A stretch of 64,000 nt of DNA from Kitasatospora aureofaciens (GTDB lineage Bacteria; Actinomycetota; Actinomycetes; Streptomycetales; Streptomycetaceae), in NCBI GenBank assembly GCA_000720845.1, contig JODU01000002.1:372001-436000 (forward strand), given 5' to 3'. The position numbers and the translations under genes were made by a program. Position 1 is the stretch's first letter; every line of letters begins with the position of its first letter. Below are positions 7,163 to 15,121 of this stretch, one piece after another. The notes under the pieces are model-generated. The model saw only the letters and a list, made by a program, of their open reading frames with translations, was not told the origin of the DNA and did not search any database.

Positions 7163-9100
7163 CTACCGCGCGGCGGAGACCGTCACGTCGGCGGCGCGCA
7201 CGTACGCGACCCGGTGGCCGTACTGGATCTCGTAGTACTGGTCCTTGCCGGTCACCACCCGGTGGGAGGCCTCGTCGAAGGTGACCGCGTAGTAGTACTC
7301 GCCGGGCGCCTTCTCACCGACCACGTACTTCTGCCCCGCCGGCAGGGTGTACGGCAGCGGGGACACCGCCTGGGCGGGCACGTCCGCCGGGTAGGCGGCC
7401 TTCTCCGGGTAGGCGCGCCCGTACACCGGGACGCTCTCCAGGCCCTTCCTCGCAGTGATCACCCGGCCGGACGCGGGCACCGCCGCCGGGCTTGCGGCCG
7501 GGTTGCGGAACCACGCCTTCTGCCCCAGGTACCAGATGGCCGTCCAGTCGCCCCAGCGGTCGGCCACCGCGTACTGCTGGCCCGTGGAGACCCGGGAGGA
7601 CAGGTCGTTCACCCCGGTCGTGGGGGTGGTGCCGAGGCCGACGTCCTTGATCAGCGGGGCGTTCACGTCGTGGTCGGAGTACAGCCGCACCTCGCTGGAG
7701 CCGTGCGCCGCGCAGGGCTCGCCCGCCGTTTCGCAGCCGGTGTACGCGGGACGGTTGGCGTCGTAGTCGGGGCGGATCGTCACCAGCGGGGACTTCTTGC
7801 CCGCGGTCGGCTCGAAGGGGCGGCCGAGCAGCTGGAAGTAGTGCCGCCAGTCCCAGTACGGGCCCGGGTCCGTGTGCATGCCCGGGATCGTCGCCGTGGT
7901 GGTGCCGGGGACGTTGTCGTGGCCGAGGACGTGCTGCCGGTCCAGCGGGATGTCGTACTTGTTCGCCAGGTACTTCACCAGTCGCGCCGACGACCGGTAC
8001 ATCGCCTCCGTGTACCAGGCGTCCGGCTCGGCCAGGAAGCCCTCGTGCTCCAGGCCGATCGACCCCGCGTTGACGTACCAGTTGCCCGCGTGCCAGGCCA
8101 CGTCCTTGGCCTTCACATGCTGGGCGATGTGGCCGTCGGTGGAGCGCAACGTGTAGTTCCAGGACACATAGGTGGGGTCCTGGACCATGTTGAGGACCCC
8201 GTTCCAGGTGCCCTCCGTGTCGTGCACGACGATGTAGCGGATGCGCTGGGAGGCCGGCCGGCTGCCCAGGTCGTGGTTGCCGTAGTCGCCGTCCCCGAAC
8301 TCCTCGTACGGCGCGGGGACCCACTCGCAGGACACCGACGCCGGGCACTCCGTACCGGCGGCGGACGCGGCACGCAGACCCGCGTCGTCCAGCTGCGAGA
8401 CATCCGGCGCCACCTCGGGACGGGCGGCCAGGGAGACCCGCTGACCGGCGTCCGTGGTGCGCCGCTCACCCCTGCGGATGACCTCGTACACGTCGTCCGC
8501 GTAGGCCGCCGCCGTCGCGGAGTCCTCCGCTCCCGAGAAACGGGCCACCGCCGCGTACCAGTCCGCCGGGTCGGCGCTGAGCGGCTCCCCCAGCTCCCGC
8601 TGCGCGGCGGCCAGCAGCGCCGCACCGCCCGCCACGTTCGACGCCGGGTCCGTGCGCAGCGCCTCGGGGCTCAGCCCGGTCAGCTCGGCGGCCCTCGGCA
8701 GGGTGGTCAGCCGGGCCGGCAGGTCGGTGGGGTCCGTGGTGGCACCGCCCGTCGGGTGCAGCGCGGCGCGCGCGTCGTCGCCGCGCGGGTCCTCGGCGCC
8801 CTCGCCGTGGTGCGGCGCCCCGGCCAGGGCCGCGCGGGCGTCGGTGAGGTGCAGCGGGCCGTAGCCGCCGGTCACGCTCGGCGCGCCGCCGTGCGCGTCC
8901 CAGCGGGACTGGAGGTAGGAGACGCCGAGCAGGACGCTGGGCGGCACGTGGTACTCGGCCGCCGCGGTCGCGAACGCCCGCTGGAGGCGGTCCGGGGCGG
9001 GCGGCGCGTCCTCGGGCACGGCGGCGGACGGCGCCGCGCCGAGCAGCGGCAGCAGCAGTGCCGCGGTGGCCAGGGCGGGCACGACGGGGGATCCTCGCAA
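7163..9100 (-). CDS. Exported N-acetylmuramoyl-L-alanine amidase
   Basis: A 645-residue protein with a Sec signal peptide (MRGSPVVPALATAALLLPLLG, AAPSAA cleavage near 28). Residues about 40-90 resemble a lysozyme-like segment (YLQSRWDAHGG...GGYGPLHLTD). Residues about 285-420 are an Amidase_2/PGRP domain with the zinc His in VVHDTEGTWNG (His293), a WNYTLRSTDGHIAQHV strand, SIGLEHEGF and a later QHVLGHDNVPGTTT. The last 200 residues form SH3-like wall-binding repeats (WFRNPAA, KYVVGEK, GHRVAYVRAADV). It should cleave the MurNAc-L-Ala bond outside the cell during growth or wall turnover. A single gene, transcribed away from the 9101-9425 intergenic region. Confidence 0.88.
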   Translation of the reverse strand: MRGSPVVPALATAALLLPLLGAAPSAAVPEDAPPAPDRLQRAFATAAAEYHVPPSVLLGVSYLQSRWDAHGGAPSVTGGYGPLHLTDARAALAGAPHHGEGAEDPRGDDARAALHPTGGATTDPTDLPARLTTLPRAAELTGLSPEALRTDPASNVAGGAALLAAAQRELGEPLSADPADWYAAVARFSGAEDSATAAAYADDVYEVIRRGERRTTDAGQRVSLAARPEVAPDVSQLDDAGLRAASAAGTECPASVSCEWVPAPYEEFGDGDYGNHDLGSRPASQRIRYIVVHDTEGTWNGVLNMVQDPTYVSWNYTLRSTDGHIAQHVKAKDVAWHAGNWYVNAGSIGLEHEGFLAEPDAWYTEAMYRSSARLVKYLANKYDIPLDRQHVLGHDNVPGTTTATIPGMHTDPGPYWDWRHYFQLLGRPFEPTAGKKSPLVTIRPDYDANRPAYTGCETAGEPCAAHGSSEVRLYSDHDVNAPLIKDVGLGTTPTTGVNDLSSRVSTGQQYAVADRWGDWTAIWYLGQKAWFRNPAASPAAVPASGRVITARKGLESVPVYGRAYPEKAAYPADVPAQAVSPLPYTLPAGQKYVVGEKAPGEYYYAVTFDEASHRVVTGKDQYYEIQYGHRVAYVRAADVTVSAAR

Positions 9101-9326
9101 AGCGGCCTCCTGTGACGGTCGGGCGTGAGGGGACGTGACGGGCGTACGGCGCCGGGCTGGGTCAGTCGTACCCGGCGGTCCGACGATCCGTCAATCATGC
9201 CGCCGTGGCGGCGATTTCCCACGTCAGCAAGGGGTTCGGCGAGTTTCGTGGCGGCGGCCCACGGGCCTGCGCGGCGTCAGTGGCGTACACCAATGGCCCT
9301 GCGCGCACCCGGATGGCGCAGACACG

Positions 9327-9363
9327 AAAACCGCGGTGCGCCCCACTCGGGGGCGCACCGCGG
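9327..9363 (-). terminator. Rho-independent terminator of the APH-fold gene
   Basis: A perfect 14-bp stem pairs 9331-9344 with 9350-9363 around a 5-nt loop. On the minus strand it is followed by TTTT (9330-9327). It lies about 63 nt beyond the stop codon of the 9426-10568 gene and points the right way to end that transcript. Confidence 0.8.
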
Positions 9364-9377
9364 ACTGTCCTCTTCCT

Positions 9378-9415
9378 CTTGTCTCCCTGCCGTCGGCTTG
9401 TCTCCCTGCCGTCGG
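9378..9415. repeat. 19-bp perfect tandem duplication
   Basis: The 19-nt unit cttgtctccctgccgtcgg occurs at 9378-9396 and again, identical, at 9397-9415. It sits between the phosphotransferase stop codon and its terminator. It looks like a recent replication-slippage duplication in the 3' untranslated region. Confidence 0.9.
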
Positions 9416-9425
9416 CCAGTGACCG

Positions 9426-10568
9426 TCAGCGGGTGCCGACCGCCGCCCGCACGGCCCGCCGGGCCATCTGGCAGTCGTCGTGCAGCCGGCGCAGCAGCAG
9501 CCGCTGTTCCTCGCCGGTCGGCGCGGCACCGGGATGGGCCGGCGCCGACGGTCCCGCGACCGTGTCGTGCATCGAACGCTGCACGGCCGTCTCGTAGGTA
9601 CGGATCTCCCTGGTCAGTACGAGCATCAGGTTCACCAGGAAGGCGTCGCGCGCCGCCGTGCCCGTCGACTGGGCGATCTGGCTGATCTGACGGCGGGCCT
9701 CCGGGGCGTCGCCGAGGACCGCCCACAGCGTCGCCAGGTCGTAGCCCGGCAGGTACCAGCCCGCGTGCTCCCAGTCCACCAGCACCGGACCGGCCGGGGA
9801 CATGAGGACGTTGGACAGCAGCGCGTCACCGTGACAGAACTGGCCCATGCCCTGGCGGCCGCCCGCATGCGCGATGCCGTGCAGCAGCTTCTGCAGGTCA
9901 CCCAGGTCCCGGTCGGTGAGCAGCCCCAGCTCGTGGTAGCGGGAGATCCGGGCCGCGTAGTCCAGCGGGGCGTCGAACGTGCCGGCCGGCGGCCGCCACG
10001 CGTTGAGCCGGCACACCGCCCCGATGGCCGCTCTGATGTCCGCCCGCGGCGGGGCCTCCAGGGGGTGCCGCTGCAACGCCGCCACCCGCCCGGGCATCCG
10101 CTCGATGACCAGCGTGCCGTTGTCCGGATCCGCCGCGATCAGTCTCGGCACCCGCACCGGGGGGCGCTGCCGGACGAACGAGCGGTATGCCCCTATCTCG
10201 TGGCGGCTGCGTTCCGCCCACGCGGGGGAGTGGTCCACTAAACACTTGGCCACCGCCGTGCTGCGCCCGGTCGTGCCGACCAGGAGCACGGACCGCCCGC
10301 TGCGCCGCAGCACCTGCACGGGGGAGAACTCCGGGCAGATCCGGTGCACCGCGGCGATAGCCGTGCGCAGTTGGGCCCCTTGTGGGCCCGACAGGTCGAT
10401 TCTTCCGCTGAGGGGCTGGGTGCCGGGCCCCGCGCCGAGCCGCGCCCTGCCGGCCCCGAGCACCGGGGCCGCCGGACGCGCGGGGGCGAGATAGGGGCCG
10501 CCACCCGCCGTCGGGCGGGGGTGCAGCGAGCGCTGCGGGGCGGACACGGAGGACGATGCTGCGTACAT
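9426..10568 (-). CDS. Aminoglycoside-phosphotransferase-fold (APH) kinase family protein
   Basis: A 380-residue protein from ATG 10568 (MYAASSSVSAP). After a Pro/Gly-rich N-terminus of about 65 residues comes an APH/choline-kinase fold. It has a divergent nucleotide loop (VLLVGTTGRSTAVAKCLVD with the likely ATP Lys), VIERMPGR hinge, the catalytic loop FCHGDALLSNVLM and the metal-binding VDWEHAGWYLPG, then YDLATLWAVL. The catalytic HGD and Asp of DWE are intact, so it is probably an active small-molecule kinase. Substrate unknown; antibiotic resistance is possible but many such proteins phosphorylate metabolites. Its terminator is at 9327-9363. It is divergent from nsdB. Confidence 0.8.
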   Translation of the reverse strand: MYAASSSVSAPQRSLHPRPTAGGGPYLAPARPAAPVLGAGRARLGAGPGTQPLSGRIDLSGPQGAQLRTAIAAVHRICPEFSPVQVLRRSGRSVLLVGTTGRSTAVAKCLVDHSPAWAERSRHEIGAYRSFVRQRPPVRVPRLIAADPDNGTLVIERMPGRVAALQRHPLEAPPRADIRAAIGAVCRLNAWRPPAGTFDAPLDYAARISRYHELGLLTDRDLGDLQKLLHGIAHAGGRQGMGQFCHGDALLSNVLMSPAGPVLVDWEHAGWYLPGYDLATLWAVLGDAPEARRQISQIAQSTGTAARDAFLVNLMLVLTREIRTYETAVQRSMHDTVAGPSAPAHPGAAPTGEEQRLLLRRLHDDCQMARRAVRAAVGTR

Positions 10569-10865
10569 GGGCGAGACAGATCCCTTCGTGTGCCTGCTGT
10601 GCCTGCCTGAAGAGGTACCGCCCTGGTCCAGCCCGTTCGCTGCCGGAGGGTACGTCTTCCGAAAGCCGTCGCGCCGCCCGACCGGCCGCCCGGGGCCACC
10701 CTGGGGAGTACCCCCACGGCGACCGGGTCGGGGTGGCGCATTCCTACCTGACACCCGGCCGCCCGTGGCACACCATCTGGCGCACCCTGGCGAACGGTGG
10801 CGAATAGTCGCCCGGCAACCCGCACGGGGCTACTGTCAACTCAGCCGAGAACCTGGGGGCTTGAC

Positions 10866-12374
10866 GTGAGCGGAGAACCCAACACCCGTCTTTCGGACCT
10901 GTTCGGCCTGGCCGGCTGGTCCAAGGGCGAACTCGCGAGGCTGGTCAACCGGCAGGCGGCGGCCATGGGCCACCCCCAGCTGGCGACCGACACCTCGCGG
11001 GTGCGGCGGTGGATCGACATGGGAGAGATCCCGCGCGATCCGGTGCCGCGGGTGCTGGCGGCCCTGTTCACCGAGCGTCTCGGCCGTGTCGTGACCATCG
11101 AGGACCTCGGTCTGGTCCGGCACGGGCGTGCGGGGAAACGGCCACACGACGGGAGCGAAGAGCATCCCGACGGCGTGCCGTGGGCGCCCGAGCGGACCGC
11201 GGCGGTCCTCACCGAATTCACGGGAATGGACCTCATGCTCAACCGACGCGGCTTGGTGGGCGCGGGCGCCGCGCTCGCCGCGGGCTCCGCACTCAGCAGC
11301 GCCATGCACGACTGGCTGCACACCGACCCGGCCCTGGCGGCCGACGCCCCCGATCCCCACCAACCCCTGCACGCCGACCCCGCCGGGTTCGACCGTTACG
11401 AGGCCGCCCCCATCGGGTCGCAGGAAGTGGAGGAACTGGAGCGCTCGGTCGAGGTGTTCCGCGCCTGGGACGCCGCCCGTGGCGGCGGGCTCCAGCGCAA
11501 GGCCGTGGTGGGCCAGCTCAACGAGGTGGGCGGCATGCTCGCCTACCACCACCCACCCCATCTCCAGCGGCGTCTGTGGGGCGTCGCCGCCAACCTCGCG
11601 GTCCTCGCGGGCTGGATGTCGCACGACGTCGGCCTGGAACCCACGGCCCAGAAGTACTTCGTCATCGCCGCGCACGCCGCGCGCGAGGGCGGCGACCGGC
11701 CCCGGGCGGGCGAGGCGCTCTCCAGGGCGGCCCGCCAGATGGTGCACCTGGGCAAGCCCGACGAGGCCCTGGACCTCATGAAGCTCGCCCAGTCGGGCTC
11801 CGGCGAGCGGGTGCTGCCGCGCACCAAGGCCATGCTCTACACCATCGAGGCCTGGGCTCAGGCATCCATGGGCAAGGGCCAGGCGATGCGCCGCACCCTG
11901 GGACGGGCCGAGGACCTCTTCGTCTCCGACAAGGCGGACGTGCCGCCCCCGGACTGGATGCAGACGTTCAAGGAGGAGGACCTGTACGGCATGCAGGCCC
12001 TGGCCTACCGGACGCTCGCCGAGTTCGAACCGGGAGCCGCCGCGCACGCCCAGCACTACGCGGACAAGGCCCTGGCCCTGAGGATCGACGGCCGGCAGCG
12101 GTCGAAGATCTTCGACTACCTGTCGATGGCCTCCGCCTGCTTCATCGCCGACGACCCCGAACAGGCGGACCGGTACGCGCGCCTGGCCCTGGTGTCGATG
12201 GGGTCCAACTCCTCCCAGCGGACCTGGGACCGCCTGCGCCAGATGTACCGGCTCACCGCCGAGTACGCCGGTTACCCGAAGATCCAGGAGCTGCGGGAGG
12301 AAATCAAGCTGGCCCTGCCCAAGGCCAGGTCACCCAAGGGGAAGGGGTCGGGCGGCAGCGTCGCGCCGGCGTAG
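10866..12374 (+). CDS. nsdB: NsdB-like TPR regulator of differentiation and antibiotic production
   Basis: A 502-residue protein from GTG 10866 (then SGEPNTRLSDLFGLAGWSK). The first 90 residues are a degenerate helix-turn-helix region that includes TSRVRRWIDMGEIPRDPVPRVLAALFTERLG, characteristic of the NsdA/NsdB family. A twin-arginine-like segment NRRGLVGAGAALAAGSAL follows at about 145. Residues 190-490 are helical TPR-like repeats (for example EALSRAARQMVHLGKPDEAL, ASACFIADDPEQADRYARLAL). NsdA and NsdB in S. coelicolor are negative regulators of sporulation and antibiotic synthesis. I assign nsdB rather than nsdA from memory of local gene order, so the letter is less certain than the family. 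It is monocistronic, convergent with the PAS protein gene. Confidence 0.75.
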   Translation: MSGEPNTRLSDLFGLAGWSKGELARLVNRQAAAMGHPQLATDTSRVRRWIDMGEIPRDPVPRVLAALFTERLGRVVTIEDLGLVRHGRAGKRPHDGSEEHPDGVPWAPERTAAVLTEFTGMDLMLNRRGLVGAGAALAAGSALSSAMHDWLHTDPALAADAPDPHQPLHADPAGFDRYEAAPIGSQEVEELERSVEVFRAWDAARGGGLQRKAVVGQLNEVGGMLAYHHPPHLQRRLWGVAANLAVLAGWMSHDVGLEPTAQKYFVIAAHAAREGGDRPRAGEALSRAARQMVHLGKPDEALDLMKLAQSGSGERVLPRTKAMLYTIEAWAQASMGKGQAMRRTLGRAEDLFVSDKADVPPPDWMQTFKEEDLYGMQALAYRTLAEFEPGAAAHAQHYADKALALRIDGRQRSKIFDYLSMASACFIADDPEQADRYARLALVSMGSNSSQRTWDRLRQMYRLTAEYAGYPKIQELREEIKLALPKARSPKGKGSGGSVAPA

Positions 12375-12409
12375 GCGGCGACTTGCTCGGTGCGGGATTC
12401 CGGCCGATC

Positions 12410-13708
12410 TCACGACGTCACCCGGGCCATCAGCACACAGGCGTCCTGACGACCCGGAACCTCGACCAGTTCCCGTGCCACGAGCCGTACGGCGTCCTGT
12501 GCGGAGTCCGCTCCGGTCAGCCGGGGGGCCAGTGAGAGGAGGTGCTCCACGGCCGCCGGTTCGCGTGCCCCGGTGTGCAGGAGCAGCAGGTCGCCCGCTT
12601 CAAGAGTCGCCTCGGCCTGCCCGGACGGTCCGTCCTGTCCGGTCAGCGCGCGCCCCGTTCCGCCGCGGAAGAGCAGCGGGGCGGGGCCTGCGTCGTGGGC
12701 CCATGTCAGGGTGCGACGGTCCGGCCGGAAGCCGCAGTACACGGCGCCGTGCACCGGCGGCAGCGCGGTGTCCCGGAGCAGTTGGGCGAGCCGGTCCGGC
12801 AGGCTCGTCGGCCGGGTGCCGGCAAGGGCCAGGCCGCGCAGGGCGCCGATGAGCACCGTCGGACCGTGCGCCTCGGTCTCCGGGCGGCCGAAGTCGCCGA
12901 CGGTGAGCAGGGTTTCGTCGCCGGCGCCGAGCGGACACGCGTCGTACCACGCCTCGCACCGGGACCGTCGGCCCGTCGCGGACGTCGGTGGGAGGTGCAC
13001 GGCGGCCAGGTCGAGGCCGGGCCGTCCCGCCTCCGGGAACCGCAGCAGTCCGTGCCAGGGCGGCGGCGGAGGGTACCGGAGCCAGTCATGGGTCTCGCTC
13101 ACCGCCCGCTGACTGCGGCGCAGTTCGCTGACGTCCCGCAGCACCGCCCACATCGAGGCGGTGCTGCCGTCGGCGTCGAGGACGGGTTCGCCCATCATGT
13201 GCACGGTGCGCACGGCTCCGTCGGGGCGCACCACGCGGAACTCGCCGTCGATGGGCCGGGCGTCGACGAGGCAGTCCGTGACCATCGCGGTCAGCTTCGG
13301 GCGGTCCTCGGTGAGTACCAGGGAGGGGAGTTCGTCGAGACTGAGCGGGACGGAGGCGGGGTCGCGGCCCAGGATGCGGAAGAGTTCCCCGGACCACTCG
13401 GCCTCGTCCGTGAGCAGGTTCCACTCCGCGCTGCCGACCCGGCTGAGCAGCGAACCGGCGCGGGGCGCGGGGGCGGGACCGTCCCGTAGTTGCGCCAAGT
13501 GGGTGTCGAGGTCGGTGAGTTGGTGCAGCGCCAGGTCGTACAGGGCGCGCTGCCAGCGTCCCCGCGGGTCCGTCGTGTCGTCCTGGCTGTCCCGTCGCAC
13601 CGCGTCCACGTCGCCCCGCAGCCGCCGGGCCTGCGATATGAGCGCCTCGACCGAGCCGGGTCCCGGTGGCTGGGCGGCCGGGTGGTCCGCGAAGAGATGG
13701 GACGACAT
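12410..13708 (-). CDS. PAS sensor with degenerate SpoIIE/PP2C phosphatase domain
   Basis: A 432-residue protein. A helical N-terminus (about 1-85) precedes a PAS domain (about 90-210: AEWNLLTDEAEWSGELFRILG ... EFRVVRPDGAVRTVHMMGEP) and a PP2C/SpoIIE-like domain (about 220-432). In active family members the metal sites read GGDWYD, VGDVxGHG and YTDGLxE. Here the corresponding places are CEAWYD, VGDFGRPE and HTGAREP, so at least two metal-binding aspartates are lost and phosphatase activity is unlikely. It may be a sensor or scaffold in partner-switching control, fitting the SigB-type system further on. Single gene, convergent with nsdB. Confidence 0.8.
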   Translation of the reverse strand: MSSHLFADHPAAQPPGPGSVEALISQARRLRGDVDAVRRDSQDDTTDPRGRWQRALYDLALHQLTDLDTHLAQLRDGPAPAPRAGSLLSRVGSAEWNLLTDEAEWSGELFRILGRDPASVPLSLDELPSLVLTEDRPKLTAMVTDCLVDARPIDGEFRVVRPDGAVRTVHMMGEPVLDADGSTASMWAVLRDVSELRRSQRAVSETHDWLRYPPPPPWHGLLRFPEAGRPGLDLAAVHLPPTSATGRRSRCEAWYDACPLGAGDETLLTVGDFGRPETEAHGPTVLIGALRGLALAGTRPTSLPDRLAQLLRDTALPPVHGAVYCGFRPDRRTLTWAHDAGPAPLLFRGGTGRALTGQDGPSGQAEATLEAGDLLLLHTGAREPAAVEHLLSLAPRLTGADSAQDAVRLVARELVEVPGRQDACVLMARVTS

Positions 13709-13980
13709 GACGCACTCCGATGTGCTGACGGTACGACCAAGGCGGAACCGAGGCTGACGGAAGGACCGTTACGACTGTTGCACAGCCCGCCATGCCCCGT
13801 AAGGGATTCGGCAACACACGATACGGTGGTGCTTCCGGCATATGCCACAGTCTTCCCGGGGTGACCCGGGTACGTCTTCGGTGTACCCGGGCGTCGAGGC
13901 AAGTCGTAGGCCCGCTACGGGACTTGGAGGGGACCGCCCCTCGTGTGCGTCGTCGTCCTGGTGTTCGTCGGACCCTTGTT

Positions 13981-15000
13981 CTATGCCGGGTCGTGGAGTG
14001 CCGGACGGGGCGCCAGTTCGACGGTCGTGCGCGCGCCCGTCTCCAGTGCCCGCACCCCGGCCTCGGCGGCCGCGGCGGCCGCGTACCCGTCCCAGGAGCC
14101 CGGCCCGGTGACCCGGCCCCGGCGGGTGGCGTCCACCCAGCTGCGCACCTCGCGGTCGTAGGCGTCGGCGAACCGTACGAGGTAGTCCTGCGGCACCTCC
14201 TCCCGCGCGTCGCCCGCGGCCGTCACCACCATGGTGTGCGCCGCGCCGATCCGGGCGCTGCCCTTCTCGCAGACGGCCTCGCAGCGCACCTCGTAACCGA
14301 AGCCGCAGTTGACGAAGACCTCCACGTCCACCACGGCGCCGCCCTCGGTCTCGAAGAGCACGAACTGCGGATCGAGCAGCCCCTCGGGCGCACCGGCCGA
14401 CGGCCGCGGACGCAACACGGTCACCGCGCTCAACTCCTGGCCGAGCAGCCAGCGGGCCGCGTCGATCTCGTGCGAGACGGAGCTGTTGACCAGCATCGCC
14501 GAGGTGAAGTGCGGCGGAGAGGAGACGTTGCGGTGCACACAGTGCAGCATCAGGGGCCGGCCCAGCCGCCCGCCGTCCAGCAGGGACTTCAGCCGCTGGT
14601 ACTCGGCGTCGTACCGCCGCATGAACCCGATCTGCGCCAGCCTCCGGCCGAGCCGCGCCTCCGCCTCCACCACCCGCAGCGCACCCGCGGAGCCCGGCAC
14701 CATGGGCTTCTCGCACAGCACCGGCAGCCCCCGCGAGAAGGCGGCCAGCAGCGCCTCCTCATGTGCCTCGCCGGGGGAGGCGATCAGCACGGCCTCGACG
14801 CCCGGCGCCTCCAGGGCGGCCTCCACCTCCGTGTGCACGGCGACCCCGCCGATGCCGCCCACGGCCTCCTTCGCCCGCTCGGCGTCGGGGTCCGCCACCG
14901 CGGCGACCCGGGCGCCGCTCACCACCCGGTCGAGGCGTCGTATGTGGTCGGCGCCCATGTGTCCCGCGCCCAGGACCGCCACACCCAGAAGTTCACTCAC
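13981..15000 (-). CDS. Gfo/Idh/MocA family oxidoreductase (inositol 2-dehydrogenase-like)
   Basis: A 339-residue protein from GTG 15000. The N-terminal Rossmann fold shows VAVLGAGHMGADHIRRL and the adenosine acidic site ADPD. The signature EKP motif is present in LPVLCEKPMVPGS, with the substrate-domain helix FMRRYDAEYQRLKSLL and the catalytic-type segment NSSVSHEIDAARWLLG. Intact motifs suggest an active NAD(P)-dependent polyol or sugar dehydrogenase, closest in pattern to myo-inositol/scyllo-inositol dehydrogenases. No other inositol genes are adjacent, so the substrate is open. The upstream baeRF3 gene ends at 15122 with a terminator between the two, which suggests separate transcription. 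Confidence 0.85.
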   Translation of the reverse strand: MSELLGVAVLGAGHMGADHIRRLDRVVSGARVAAVADPDAERAKEAVGGIGGVAVHTEVEAALEAPGVEAVLIASPGEAHEEALLAAFSRGLPVLCEKPMVPGSAGALRVVEAEARLGRRLAQIGFMRRYDAEYQRLKSLLDGGRLGRPLMLHCVHRNVSSPPHFTSAMLVNSSVSHEIDAARWLLGQELSAVTVLRPRPSAGAPEGLLDPQFVLFETEGGAVVDVEVFVNCGFGYEVRCEAVCEKGSARIGAAHTMVVTAAGDAREEVPQDYLVRFADAYDREVRSWVDATRRGRVTGPGSWDGYAAAAAAEAGVRALETGARTTVELAPRPALHDPA

Positions 15001-15085
15001 GCTGCGTCCGCTCCTTCACCGTCCGCCGCGCACCCGCCAGCCGCGGGTACGTGTACGGCGAACAGGCTTTCACGCGCGTCAAGAG

Positions 15086-15115
15086 CCCCGGGCGGCGAGC
15101 GGTCACCGCCCGGGG
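15086..15115 (-). terminator. Hairpin terminator after baeRF3 gene
   Basis: A perfect 10-bp GC-rich stem pairs 15086-15095 with 15106-15115 around a 10-nt loop. It lies 7 nt beyond the baeRF3 stop codon on the minus strand. It is followed by TCTTGA rather than a long U-run, as is usual in Streptomyces. Confidence 0.55.
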
Positions 15116-15121
15116 GTGGCG

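Larger units (their letters stand above)
9101..9425. other. Intergenic region, 325 bp
   Basis: This gap lies between the amidase start (9100, minus) and the phosphotransferase stop (9426, minus). It must contain the amidase promoter. It also holds a strong hairpin terminator for the phosphotransferase gene (9327-9363) and a 19-bp tandem duplication (9378-9415). I see no convincing gene in it. Confidence 0.7.

Noticed and set aside
6596..9115. Long open frame (839 codons) on the plus strand opposite the amidase gene
   Set aside because: Composition is Arg/Gly/Val-rich low-complexity text typical of antisense frames in GC-rich DNA. The minus-strand gene has a signal peptide and full amidase motifs.
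9168..9173. GTACCC (GGGTAC on minus) upstream of the amidase
   Set aside because: No GNNT at 14-16 nt distance.
9426..10568. Calling the APH-fold kinase an aminoglycoside resistance gene
   Set aside because: The fold is clear but nothing in the sequence fixes the substrate, and many Streptomyces APH-like proteins act on metabolites.
10708..10713. GTACCC upstream of the APH-fold gene
   Set aside because: No matching -35 element, and it is about 140 nt from the start codon.
13850..13873. GTCT-N14-GGGTAC, a SigB-type promoter pattern on the plus strand
   Set aside because: It points toward the 3' end of a minus-strand gene with no credible plus-strand gene downstream; the GGGTAC string alone is frequent in this composition.
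13943..14161. Small plus-strand frame with GGAGGGG and a hydrophobic start
   Set aside because: It overlaps the end of the well-supported sugar dehydrogenase gene on the other strand and soon turns into Arg/Ala-rich shadow sequence.
15045..15050. GGGTAC between the sugar dehydrogenase and baeRF3 genes
   Set aside because: Wrong orientation for both flanking genes.
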